Below, in pieces: positions 1-8,075 of a stretch of 64,000 nucleotides of DNA. Source of the DNA: Cellulomonas dongxiuzhuiae. GTDB lineage: Bacteria; Actinomycetota; Actinomycetes; Actinomycetales; Cellulomonadaceae. A model generated the notes under the pieces. That model had not been told where the DNA came from. It did not search any database and saw nothing but the letters and a program-made list of their open reading frames with translations. Both the position numbers and the translations under genes were made by a program. The stretch is from NCBI RefSeq assembly GCF_018623035.1, contig NZ_CP076023.1, forward strand, positions 124,001 to 188,000, in the 5' to 3' direction. The stretch's first letter is position 1, and every line of letters begins with the position of its first letter.

Positions 1-393
1 CTGTCGGGCGACGCGCCGACGACGACCCTGCTGCCGGCGCCCGTCCCGCGGCGCCTGACGGACGTGACGGGCACGCTCGACGACCTGCTGGGTGCGGCCG
101 GCGAGCCGCACGTCGAGGACTGGGTGCGCGTGACCGTCACCGACGCCGTGCGGCCCGCGGACCTCTTCCGCCGCGTCCGGCAGCGGTTCGCGCACGCGCT
201 GGTCGTGCAGCACCGGCCCGAGCGTCCGGACGAGGAGCGCACGCGGCCCGTCCTGGTGACCGCCGCCGCCGACCCGGTCGTGGTCGCGGCCGACTTCGTG
301 GCGCACGTGACGGGCGCGCGCCCCACGGCCGCCGAGGCGCAGGTGCTGCGTGCCGCGCACGAGCACGTCGCCGCCGCCGAGCGGAGCGCCTGA
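1..393 (+). CDS. sbcD: Exonuclease SbcD, C-terminal fragment (5' end outside window)
   Basis: The frame is open from base 1 and ends in TGA at 391-393, so only the last 130 residues are present. The visible part (VPRRLTDVTGTLDDLL, then WVRVTVTD and RFAHALVV) matches the C-terminal cap region of SbcD, the Mre11-type nuclease subunit of the SbcCD complex that processes DNA hairpins and double-strand ends. The metallophosphoesterase catalytic domain would lie upstream of the window. The stop overlaps the sbcC start by one base (TGATG), which is the usual sbcD-sbcC operon arrangement and strongly supports the call. Confidence 0.9.
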   Translation: MSGDAPTTTLLPAPVPRRLTDVTGTLDDLLGAAGEPHVEDWVRVTVTDAVRPADLFRRVRQRFAHALVVQHRPERPDEERTRPVLVTAAADPVVVAADFVAHVTGARPTAAEAQVLRAAHEHVAAAERSA

Positions 394-3300
394 TGCACCT
401 GCGCTCGCTCACCCTCCAGGCCATCGGGCCGTTCGCCGCCCGGCACACCGTCGACCTGGACGCGCTCGGCGCGTCGGGCCTGTTCCTGCTCGAGGGCCCC
501 ACGGGGTCCGGCAAGTCCACGCTCATCGACGCGATCGTCTTCGCGCTGTACGGCAAGGTCGCGGGAGCCGACGCGTCGGACGAGCGGCTGCGCTCCGCCT
601 ACGCGGCCGACGACGTGGAGAGCGTCGTCGACCTCGTCTTCGAGGTGCCCTCCGGGGTGTACCGGGTGCGCCGCACGCCCGCCTACCAGCGGGCCAAGCG
701 TCGCGGCACCGGCACGACGACCGCGCAGGCGAGCGTGAAGGCGTGGCGGCTGCCGGCCGATGTCGACCTGACCGGGGCACCCGAGGGCCTCGACGGCGTC
801 GGCGTGCTGCTCGGCACTCGGCTGGACGAGGTCGGGGCCGAGCTGCAGCGGGCCGTCGGGCTGGACCGTCTGCAGTTCGTCCAGACCGTCGTGCTGCCGC
901 AGGGCGAGTTCGCGCGGTTCCTGCGCGCGGGCGGCGAGGAGCGGCGCGTCCTGCTGCAGAAGATCTTCGGCACGGAGGTCTACGAGCAGATGCAGCAGCG
1001 CCTCGCCGCGCTGCGCGCCGAGGCCGCCCGGACGGTCGAGGCGTCCCGCACCCGGCTGGGGCAGGCGGTCGCGCACCTGCTCGGTGCGTGCGCGCTGGGG
1101 CCCGACGAGCAGACCGCGGTCCGCGTCGCGCTCGACGAGGCGGTCGTGGGGGCGCCGGTCGCGGAGCGCGTCGCGCAGGTGGTCCTCGCGACCACCGCGG
1201 CGCTGGACGCCGCGGCCGACGCGCTCGCGCACGAGGCCGCCGCCGCGCGCACGACGTGGGACGCCGCGCGGGCCGACCTCGAGCACGCGCGCGCGACGGC
1301 CGCACTCGCCGCGCGTCGGGACGCGCTGCGCAACGAGCGGACGGCGCTCGAGGCCGCGGCGGCGCAGCACGAGGACGACGTCCGACGCCTCGCACGGGGG
1401 CGTGCCGCGGCGGCCGTGCGTCCGCTGCTCACGGGGTGGCAGGATGCCTGGGCGGCGCACGAGGCCGCGGCCAAGGCGCTCGTCGCGGCGTCGGACGCCT
1501 CCCCGGCGGACCTGCTGCCGGCGGGGCCGGACCTCGCGGAGCTGGTCGAGGCGCGGGTGTCCGGGCGGGGTGCCGCGCCCGGCGGGGACGGGGGCGGGCG
1601 TGACGACCTCGCGGGCGTCCTCGACGCCTGGCGCCCCCACCTGCGGGCGCAGCGGACGGCCGCGGCGGACGCGGCGGCCGAGCTGCGCCGGACCGTGGAC
1701 GCCGAGGCCGGGCTGAACGGGCGCCGGCGCGCGGTGCGTGAGCTCGCGGCGGCGCTCGACGACCTGCGCACCGAGCTCGACGCGGCCGCCGTGTGGCTGG
1801 CCGGGCGGCCCGCGGAGCGTGCGGCCCTCGAGCAGCAGCGGGACGACGCGCGCCTGCGCGCGGGGCAGGGTGACGCCGCCGAGACGGCGTGCGCCGCGGC
1901 ACGGGTCCTCGTCGCGGACGTCGCGGCACTGACCGCGGCGCGCGCGGAGCTCGCCGAGGCGCAGTCGGAGGTCGCCGCGGCGGCGGGTGCGGCGCAGGCG
2001 GCGGTCACGGCCGAGGCCGCGCTGCGCACCGCGCGGGTCGCGGGTCTCGCCGGCGAGCTGGCCGCGGGGCTCGTCGACGGCGCCGCGTGCCCCGTGTGCG
2101 GTGCGTGCGAGCACCCGGCGCCCGCGTCCGTCGGCGCCGACCACGTGACGGCCGAGCGGGTGCTGGAGGCGGAGCAGGTGCGCGCCACGGCCGAGGCAGC
2201 GGTCGCCGCGGTGGGTGCCCGCCGCGCGCGGCTGGCGGAGCGGGTCGACGGCCTCGCCGCCCGCACGGGCGACCACGACGCCACCACCGCGGTCGACGCG
2301 CTGCGGACCGCGCAGGACGCGGTCGCCGCCGTTGCCGCCGCGACCGCGCAGGTCGCGGACCTGGACGCGCGGATCGCGGCCCACGACGCTGCGACCCGAC
2401 GCCGCGAGCAGCTGCGTGACGAGGTCCAGGCGCAGGTGCACGGTGCCGAGCTGACCCTGGAGGCGGAGCGCGACGCGCTGGGCCGCACCGAGGCCGAGGT
2501 CGTCGAGGCCCGCGCCGGGCACCCGACGGTCGCGGCCCGGCACGCCACGCTGGACGCCCGTGCCCGTCAGGCCGCCGCGCTGCTCGACTGCCTCGACGTC
2601 GAGCGCGCGGCGGCCGCTGACGCGGGCCGCCGACGCCACGAGCTGGACCTGGCGCTCGCCGAGCACGGCTTCGACGACGACGACGCGGCCCGTGACGGGT
2701 GGTGCCCGCCCCACGTCCTGACCGACCTCGACCGCCGGGTCCTGGCGCACACGGCCGACGCCGCCCGCGTCGCGGCGGGCCTGAGCGACCCCGAGGTCGT
2801 CGCGCTGCCGGAGGACGTCGCCGCCGACGTCACGGCGACGCAGGCCGCGGAGAGCGCCGCGCGCCGCGCCGCCGACGACGTCGAGGGCCGCGCCCGCGTC
2901 GCCGCGTCACGCGCGGAGTCCGCCGGGGAGGCCGCCGCCCGTGTGCGGCACGCCGCCGACGCGCTGGACGCGGCGGTCGCCGCGGCCGCTCCCGTGACCC
3001 GCATGGCCAACCTCGCGTCAGGCACAGGCAGCGACAACGCCCACGCGCTGTCGCTGGCGACGTACGTGCTCGGCCGCCGGTTCGAGGACGTCGTCGCGGC
3101 CGCCAACGAGCGGCTCGCGGTCATGTCCGACGGCCGGTACGAGCTCGTGCGGTCCGACGAGAAGGAGGACGTCCGCACGCGGGCCGTCGGCCTGGCGATG
3201 CGCGTCGTCGACCACCGCACCGAGCGGGCGCGCGACCCGCGGACCCTGTCCGGCGGCGAGACGTTCTACGTGTCGCTGTGCCTCGCGCTCGGCATGGCGG

Positions 3301-3542
3301 ACGTCGTGACGGCCGAGGCCGGCGGCGTCGAGCTGGGCACGCTCTTCGTCGACGAGGGCTTCGGTGCCCTCGACCCGCACGTCCTCGACCAGGTCCTGGG
3401 AGAGCTCGGGCGGCTGCGGCAGGGCGGCCGCGTCGTCGGCATCGTGTCCCACGTCGAGGCGCTCAAGCAGGCCGTCGCCGACCGCATCGAGGTCCGTCCC
3501 ACGCCCGCGGGTCCCAGCACGCTGACCGTCCTCGCCGGCTGA
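393..3542 (+). CDS. sbcC: Exonuclease SbcC (SMC-like ATPase)
   Basis: This 1049-residue protein is the ATPase subunit of SbcCD (Rad50-like). Walker A is GPTGSGKST at residues 35-43. A very Ala/Arg/Glu-rich coiled coil fills the middle and is broken by a zinc-hook motif CPVCG near residue 567. The ABC signature LSGGE is near residue 952, followed by Walker B and D-loop (LFVDEGFGALD) near 985. The start ATG overlaps the sbcD stop, so the two are translationally coupled. Length and domain order fit the family. The next gene lies on the opposite strand, so the operon ends here. Confidence 0.95.
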   Translation: MHLRSLTLQAIGPFAARHTVDLDALGASGLFLLEGPTGSGKSTLIDAIVFALYGKVAGADASDERLRSAYAADDVESVVDLVFEVPSGVYRVRRTPAYQRAKRRGTGTTTAQASVKAWRLPADVDLTGAPEGLDGVGVLLGTRLDEVGAELQRAVGLDRLQFVQTVVLPQGEFARFLRAGGEERRVLLQKIFGTEVYEQMQQRLAALRAEAARTVEASRTRLGQAVAHLLGACALGPDEQTAVRVALDEAVVGAPVAERVAQVVLATTAALDAAADALAHEAAAARTTWDAARADLEHARATAALAARRDALRNERTALEAAAAQHEDDVRRLARGRAAAAVRPLLTGWQDAWAAHEAAAKALVAASDASPADLLPAGPDLAELVEARVSGRGAAPGGDGGGRDDLAGVLDAWRPHLRAQRTAAADAAAELRRTVDAEAGLNGRRRAVRELAAALDDLRTELDAAAVWLAGRPAERAALEQQRDDARLRAGQGDAAETACAAARVLVADVAALTAARAELAEAQSEVAAAAGAAQAAVTAEAALRTARVAGLAGELAAGLVDGAACPVCGACEHPAPASVGADHVTAERVLEAEQVRATAEAAVAAVGARRARLAERVDGLAARTGDHDATTAVDALRTAQDAVAAVAAATAQVADLDARIAAHDAATRRREQLRDEVQAQVHGAELTLEAERDALGRTEAEVVEARAGHPTVAARHATLDARARQAAALLDCLDVERAAAADAGRRRHELDLALAEHGFDDDDAARDGWCPPHVLTDLDRRVLAHTADAARVAAGLSDPEVVALPEDVAADVTATQAAESAARRAADDVEGRARVAASRAESAGEAAARVRHAADALDAAVAAAAPVTRMANLASGTGSDNAHALSLATYVLGRRFEDVVAAANERLAVMSDGRYELVRSDEKEDVRTRAVGLAMRVVDHRTERARDPRTLSGGETFYVSLCLALGMADVVTAEAGGVELGTLFVDEGFGALDPHVLDQVLGELGRLRQGGRVVGIVSHVEALKQAVADRIEVRPTPAGPSTLTVLAG

Positions 3543-3566
3543 CCCCGCCGCCCGGCGGGACACGCC

Positions 3567-3983
3567 TCACCAGGTCCAGCCGCGCGCGGCCAGCTCGACC
3601 TCCTCGCGGAACCGCTCCTGCGCGTCGCCCGCCGCGGCGGGGCGCACCTCGACGCCCGCCATGCGGCACGCCTCGGCGAGCAGCTGGTCGTACGCGAGCT
3701 GCGACGCGATGATCCGCTCCGCCCGGGCGAACAGCCGCTCGTCGCCCTCGAGATGCCGCACGTGGTCCGCGACCGCGCCGAGCCGCTCCTGCACGGCCAG
3801 CGTGCGGAACGGGTCGTACGGCTCGACGTGCCGGTGCCGCAGGCGGTGCGCGACCGCCTCCAGGGCGTCGGCCAGCGCCACGCGCCAGCGCGGCGGCTCT
3901 TCCGGCGAGGGGATCAGTGCCCAGACGGCGCACAGCAGCGCGGTCGGGGCCACCGAGGTGATCAAGAGGAGAGCCCAGGTCAT
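3567..3983 (-). CDS. Hypothetical membrane-anchored protein
   Basis: The 138-residue product starts with one hydrophobic segment (about residues 2-24, TWALLLITSVAPTALLCAVW), so it is probably anchored by its N-terminus with a cytoplasmic, helix-rich and charged remainder. I recognise no catalytic motif. It is convergent with sbcC, with a 24-base gap, and divergent from the LmeA-like gene. The lack of a domain hit by eye means function is unknown. The coding call rests on the hydrophobic start followed by balanced, non-repetitive composition. Confidence 0.6.
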   Translation of the reverse strand: MTWALLLITSVAPTALLCAVWALIPSPEEPPRWRVALADALEAVAHRLRHRHVEPYDPFRTLAVQERLGAVADHVRHLEGDERLFARAERIIASQLAYDQLLAEACRMAGVEVRPAAAGDAQERFREEVELAARGWTW

Positions 3984-4134
3984 CGCGCGTCCTCCGTCGA
4001 ACGTGACACGAGCCTAGACAGTCGGTGTGACGCACGCCACAGGGCGGCCGGGACGCGCAGGCGGTCGACGCGGGCGTCCCGTGGGCCGGACCCCTACGGT
4101 GGGCGCGGACGACGGGGACGACGGAGGGGAGCGC

Positions 4135-4818
4135 ATGGGCGCCAAGGGACTGGTGAGCGGCGTCGTGGCGCTCGGGCTCGTCGCGGTCGGCGTGCTCGTG
4201 GCCGACGGGTTCGCACGCGGCAGCGCCGAGGAGACCGCGGCGGACGTGCTGTCCCAGCAGCTGCAGGTCACCGGCGACCCGGACGTGCAGATCCGGGGGT
4301 TGCTGTTCCTGCCCCAGCTCCTCGCCGGCTCGCTGGACGACGTGCGGGCGACCGCCGCGGGGGTCGCGCTCGAGGGTGTCGAGGCGACGGACGTCGTCGT
4401 CGACGCCGCGGGGGTCTCCCTCGACGCGCCGTACCGCGTCGGCTCGGTGCGGCTCGAGGCGACCGTCCCCACGTCGTCCCTGCAGCAGGTCGTCGCGGAG
4501 CGCGCCCAGATGGACGTCGCCGTGGACGGCGGGGTGCTGCGCGCCTCGGGCGAGCTGTTCGGCATCCCCCTGACGGCGGGCCTCCTGCCGCGCGTGAGCG
4601 ACGGTCGCCTCCTGGTCGACGTGCAGGACGTCACGCTGGGCGCCGGCACGCTGCAGCTCGACGACCTGCCCGGTGACGTCGCCGAGCGGCTCGTCGGGAT
4701 CGAGGTGCCGCTCGACGGGCTGCCCCCCGGGGTGCTGCTCGAGCAGGCGGTCGTGGTGCCCGAGGGCGTCAGGTTCACCGCCGGCGGCACCGACGTCGCC
4801 CTGGAGGAGCTGCCGTGA
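4135..4818 (+). CDS. LmeA-like (DUF2993) lipid-binding envelope protein
   Basis: The 227-residue protein has an N-terminal signal or anchor helix (about residues 5-24) followed by the repeated beta-rich pattern of DUF2993, seen as TGDPDVQIRGLLFLPQLL and the later SDGRLLVDVQDV. In mycobacteria LmeA binds phospholipid and supports mannan or envelope assembly; the same role here is inference. An ATG at 4027 would also be in frame. I chose 4135 because GGAGGGGA sits just upstream (4123-4130) and the signal sequence begins there. Its stop overlaps the next gene by a GTGA junction, so the two are coupled. Confidence 0.7.
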   Translation: MGAKGLVSGVVALGLVAVGVLVADGFARGSAEETAADVLSQQLQVTGDPDVQIRGLLFLPQLLAGSLDDVRATAAGVALEGVEATDVVVDAAGVSLDAPYRVGSVRLEATVPTSSLQQVVAERAQMDVAVDGGVLRASGELFGIPLTAGLLPRVSDGRLLVDVQDVTLGAGTLQLDDLPGDVAERLVGIEVPLDGLPPGVLLEQAVVVPEGVRFTAGGTDVALEELP

Positions 4819-5609
4819 GCGCAGGTGGACCGGGCGGGGCCGTCGCGGCGCTGCTCGTGACGTCGACGCCCTCCGGTGCCGACGGCCTCGCGGGCCTGTG
4901 GGAGCAGGTCACCACCCCGCAGCCCGCGCCGGGCCGCGTCACCGTGCTCGTGGTCGGTGGTGCCGTGCTGCTCGCCCTCACGGTCCCGTTCGTCTGGCAC
5001 CTCCTGCGCCACGGCCTGACGATCGTCCACGAGGCCGCGCACGCCGCGGTCGCGGTGCTGGCCGGGCGGCGGCTGTCGGGCATCCGGGTGCACTCCGACA
5101 CCTCGGGTCTCACGGTCTCGCGCGGGCGTCCCCGCGGTCCGGGCATGGTCGCGACGGTCGCCGCCGGCTACCCCGGCCCGGCCGTGCTCGGCGTGGCGGC
5201 CGCGTGGCTGCTGTCCCGCGGCTACGCGCTCGGCGTGCTGTGGCTGCTGCTGGTGGTGGTCGTCCTCGTGCTGCTGCAGATCCGCAACTGGTACGGGCTG
5301 TGGGCGGTCCTCGTGAGCGGGCTCGCGCTGGTGGCGGTGACCCTGTGGGCGCCGGCGCAGGTGCAGACGGTGGTGGCCGCGGGCCTCACCTGGTTCTTCC
5401 TGCTGGGCGCGCCGCGCGCCGTCCTGGAGATGCAGGTGCAGCGCAGCCGGCTGCGCCGGCGGGGCGGCCGCGACGAGTCCGACGCGGGACTGCTCGCGGG
5501 GCTCACGCACGTGCCGGCGATCCTCTGGGTGGGGGTGTTCCTGCTCGTCTGCGGTGCGCTGCTCGCGCTCGGCGGGGCATGGCTGCTGGCGGTCTGGCCA
5601 GTGGCCTGA
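4815..5609 (+). CDS. M50-type integral membrane zinc metallopeptidase
   Basis: The 264-residue polytopic protein carries HEAAH at residues 72-76, in the context of a membrane helix, as in M50B-like intramembrane proteases (HExxH zinc ligands plus catalytic Glu). About six hydrophobic segments surround it, and a basic loop (RSRLRRRGGRDE) precedes the last pair. The start GTG overlaps the previous stop (GTGA). The pairing with a DUF2993 protein suggests a shared envelope job, but no substrate can be named. No second, C-terminal Asp-containing M50 motif (NxxPxxxLDG type) is obvious, so this belongs to the divergent branch. Confidence 0.65.
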   Translation: MSAGGPGGAVAALLVTSTPSGADGLAGLWEQVTTPQPAPGRVTVLVVGGAVLLALTVPFVWHLLRHGLTIVHEAAHAAVAVLAGRRLSGIRVHSDTSGLTVSRGRPRGPGMVATVAAGYPGPAVLGVAAAWLLSRGYALGVLWLLLVVVVLVLLQIRNWYGLWAVLVSGLALVAVTLWAPAQVQTVVAAGLTWFFLLGAPRAVLEMQVQRSRLRRRGGRDESDAGLLAGLTHVPAILWVGVFLLVCGALLALGGAWLLAVWPVA

Positions 5610-5670
5610 ATCACCCACCCGCCTTGGCACGTTCTGCACCCGTGTGCCCCGGTGTGCCCCTCTGGCCTGC

Positions 5671-5684
5671 GGTGATACGTCACC
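5671..5684. promoter_or_regulatory. Palindrome GGTGATACGTCACC upstream of IclR gene
   Basis: The arms GGTGA and TCACC flank TACG, 34 bases before the IclR start. IclR proteins usually bind short palindromes in their own promoters, so this is a candidate autoregulatory operator. A second short palindrome, GGACGGACGTCC, follows at 5686-5697. No footprint evidence exists; the assignment is positional. Confidence 0.3.
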
Positions 5685-5718
5685 CGGACGGACGTCCAGC
5701 GTCTGCGATAGTGAAGCG

Positions 5719-6573
5719 GTGAGCACAACTCCCGACGTCGAAGCGCGCCCGGGCCGCAACGAGTCGCTCTCCCTGCGTCGGGCACTCGCACTGCTCGACG
5801 TGTGCGCGGCGGAGACGGACCCCGCCGGTCTGACCGCCGCAGAGATCGGCCGCCGGCTCGACGTCCACAAGTCCACCGTCCTGCGACTGGCCGCCCCTCT
5901 GCTCGAGTCCGAGCTGCTGCGCCGCGACGCCGTGAGCGGTCGCTTCCGGCTCGGCCCCGGCGCCCTGCGCCTGGGGCACGCGTACCTCGCGAGCCTCGAC
6001 ATCGAGTCGGTCGCCGCGAGCGCGCTCGACGACCTCGCACGCACGAGCGGCTGCACGTCGGTCCTCGCCGTGCCCGACGGCCTGCAGGTCCGCCTCGCGG
6101 GCCACCGGTCGGCGCCCGGGTCCGCCGGCCGCACCGCGGGCCGCCTGCCGGCCACCGTCCCGCTGCACTGCTCCGCGAGCGGCAAGGCGATCCTGTCGGT
6201 CTCCGGCGCCGCGCTCGTCGAGCGTGCCGTCGCCGGTGGGCTGCGGTCGGTGACGACCCGCTCGATCACGGACCCCGGCGAGCTGCGCGCCGAGCTCCTG
6301 CGCACGCGCCGCCGCGGGTTCGCCGTCGACGACCGCGAGCTCGACCCCGACATCCGGGCGGTGGCCGCACCCGTCCTCGACCACACCGGCGACGTCGTCG
6401 GCGCGCTGACGCTCGTCGCGCCGGCCGCGCGGATGCCCGCCGCCGCCGTGCAGGAGCACGCGCGCAGCGTCGTCCTCGCAGCCCGTGCCGTCTCACGGCG
6501 GCTGGGCGGCGCGATCGGGCCGCGCAACGTCGGTGGGTCGGGCGAGGACCTGCAGGCCCGCCGGGGCGCGTGA
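5719..6573 (+). CDS. IclR-family transcriptional regulator
   Basis: The 284-residue product has an N-terminal winged helix-turn-helix (about residues 17-75, including LTAAEIGRRLDVHKSTVLRL) followed by the IclR effector domain, with LHCSASGKAIL and RGFAVDDRELDPDIRAVAAP as family landmarks. Such proteins sense small carbon compounds and repress or activate catabolic genes. No linked catabolic operon is seen: the next gene is convergent and unrelated, so it may act elsewhere. The frame stays open upstream to 5554, but family alignment starts shortly after the GTG at 5719. There is no good Shine-Dalgarno there, and GATAGT lies close upstream, so the mRNA may be leaderless. Confidence 0.85.
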   Translation: MSTTPDVEARPGRNESLSLRRALALLDVCAAETDPAGLTAAEIGRRLDVHKSTVLRLAAPLLESELLRRDAVSGRFRLGPGALRLGHAYLASLDIESVAASALDDLARTSGCTSVLAVPDGLQVRLAGHRSAPGSAGRTAGRLPATVPLHCSASGKAILSVSGAALVERAVAGGLRSVTTRSITDPGELRAELLRTRRRGFAVDDRELDPDIRAVAAPVLDHTGDVVGALTLVAPAARMPAAAVQEHARSVVLAARAVSRRLGGAIGPRNVGGSGEDLQARRGA

Positions 6574-6574
6574 C

Positions 6575-7315
6575 TCAGCCCGCGACGACGCACCGGTCGA
6601 TCGCGCGTGCGAGCGCGTCGTGCTCGGCCTGCGTGACCCACAGGCCGTAGCCGGCCTTCACGGCGGTCTGCCGCAGCGCGTACGCGCAGCGGTACCCGCG
6701 GTTCGGGGGCAGCCACGTCGCGGCGTCGCCCGCGCCCTTGCTCTGGTTGGCGCCGCCGTCGACGGCCAGGAGGTTCGCGGGGTCGTTGGCGAACTGGCGG
6801 CGCTTCTCGTCGGTCCAGCCCTGCGCGCCCTTCTGCCACGCGTCCGCCAGCGCGACGACGTGGTCGATCTGCACGTCGGCCGAGCGCTCGCCGCGCGTGA
6901 ACGCGATCGTCTCGCCCGTGTACGGGTCGGTGAGCGTGCCGCGCAGGACGACGCAGTCCTGCGTCCCCGGCTTGACGGTGAGGTCGACGAGGTCCCGCCG
7001 CAGGACGTCGTTGCGCGTGTCGCAGCCGTTGCGGTCCACGTCCGCCCAGGAGGGCCCGAACTCGTCGCGGTCGTACCCGGTGCGGGGGGCGCGACCCTTG
7101 ACGGCGAGCGTGCCCAGCGCGGCGCGTCCCGCGGCCAGGTCACCGGCGCTGACGGGGTGCTGCGCGGCCGCCTGGGCGTCGAGCACCACGGGCGTGCCGA
7201 GCCCGGCGGCGAGTCCGAGCAGCAGCACGAGCACCCAGGGCCAGCGGGGACGGCCGCGGCGCGGGAGGGACCGACGCGCGCCGGCGGCCCGCACGGAGGT
7301 GAGGAGGTCGGTCAC
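6575..7315 (-). CDS. HNH-type nuclease family protein (DUF1524/GmrSD C-terminal type), membrane anchored or secreted
   Basis: The 246-residue protein has basic residues and then one hydrophobic helix (PWVLVLLLGLAAGLG, about residues 26-42), so it is exported or anchored. The rest matches the actinobacterial HNH/DUF1524 family: Cys-containing NGCDTRNDVL, TDPYTG, VQIDHVVALADAW with the HNH-type His, and a late DPANLLAVDGGANQSKG Asn motif. These are extracellular nucleases or their relatives. The frame is open to 7447, but that extension is a Pro-rich string typical of non-coding GC-rich DNA. I chose the GTG at 7315 directly before the positive-charged signal. It converges on the IclR gene with one base between stops. 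Confidence 0.75.
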   Translation of the reverse strand: MTDLLTSVRAAGARRSLPRRGRPRWPWVLVLLLGLAAGLGTPVVLDAQAAAQHPVSAGDLAAGRAALGTLAVKGRAPRTGYDRDEFGPSWADVDRNGCDTRNDVLRRDLVDLTVKPGTQDCVVLRGTLTDPYTGETIAFTRGERSADVQIDHVVALADAWQKGAQGWTDEKRRQFANDPANLLAVDGGANQSKGAGDAATWLPPNRGYRCAYALRQTAVKAGYGLWVTQAEHDALARAIDRCVVAG

Positions 7316-7412
7316 GGGGGCAGCATGCCCGTGCTCGTCCGGTGGCCGGGGCCGCCTCGCCGGGGACGGTGGAACCTCGCGACCTGCGGCGGGGCTGGGG
7401 TCGGCCCGCGGG

Positions 7413-7928
7413 TCAGCCGGCGGGTGGGACGCGGCCGGCGTCGGCACGCGTCCCGCCGTCCGGCGGTGGCACGTCGACCGGCAGGGCCTCGTGCCCGCGC
7501 CGCCCGTGCGTGCGCTCCCGCTCCTTGAGCTGCGCCTCGTACACGTGACGCCGCCCGGCGGTCAGCTCGTCCCGCACACGGCGCTCGGCGTCGGCGAACG
7601 CCCGGTGGTAGCCGTCGTCGAAGTCCTCGACGACCTGGAACGTCCACCTCCCGGAGATGACGTTGCGTCCGACGACGTCGGCCCGCACCCGGTCGGCGAG
7701 CTCACCGTGACCCGCCGCCTCGAGGTCGTCGAGCGCCTCCTGCAGCTCGAGGTCGGCGCGCCCGACCAGGCGGTGGAAGGCGTACAGCATGCCGCGCGCG
7801 TGCTCCACGACCTCGAACGCCGCCGTCACCGCGCCGACGGCGGCGACGGTCGCGTCGTCGACGCCGGCGGGGGGCACGTGCCGGTCGTCGGGTCCGTCGT
7901 CGCGGGAGCGTCCTGCCGTGTCGTCCAT
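7413..7928 (-). CDS. Conserved actinobacterial hypothetical protein
   Basis: This 171-residue soluble protein contains FEVVEHARGMLYAFHRL, a long helical stretch, then GRNVISGRWTFQVVEDFD and VRDELTAGRRHVYEAQLKE. I recall this block pattern from uncharacterised proteins of actinobacteria; the function is unknown. It has no signal, membrane segment or enzyme motif. It is divergent from the APC permease, separated by 147 bases. The tail after residue 145 is Pro/Gly-rich and poorly conserved in appearance. Confidence 0.7.
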   Translation of the reverse strand: MDDTAGRSRDDGPDDRHVPPAGVDDATVAAVGAVTAAFEVVEHARGMLYAFHRLVGRADLELQEALDDLEAAGHGELADRVRADVVGRNVISGRWTFQVVEDFDDGYHRAFADAERRVRDELTAGRRHVYEAQLKERERTHGRRGHEALPVDVPPPDGGTRADAGRVPPAG

Positions 7929-8075
7929 GCGCCCACGATGCCGAGGGCCGGTGCGCCCCGCACGCCGGCAGCCGCGGGGGCGGCGGCCCGCGGACCGGGA
8001 CGAAGGTCCGGTGGTCCCCGGTGCCCGTGGACGCCATGCTCACGGGTGGCACGCAGTCGCACCCGAGGGGGAACC

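Noticed and set aside
4014-6839. A 941-codon minus-strand open frame
   Set aside because: It is antisense to the LmeA-like, M50 and IclR genes and shows low-complexity Arg/Ser/Ala sequence with no family pattern.
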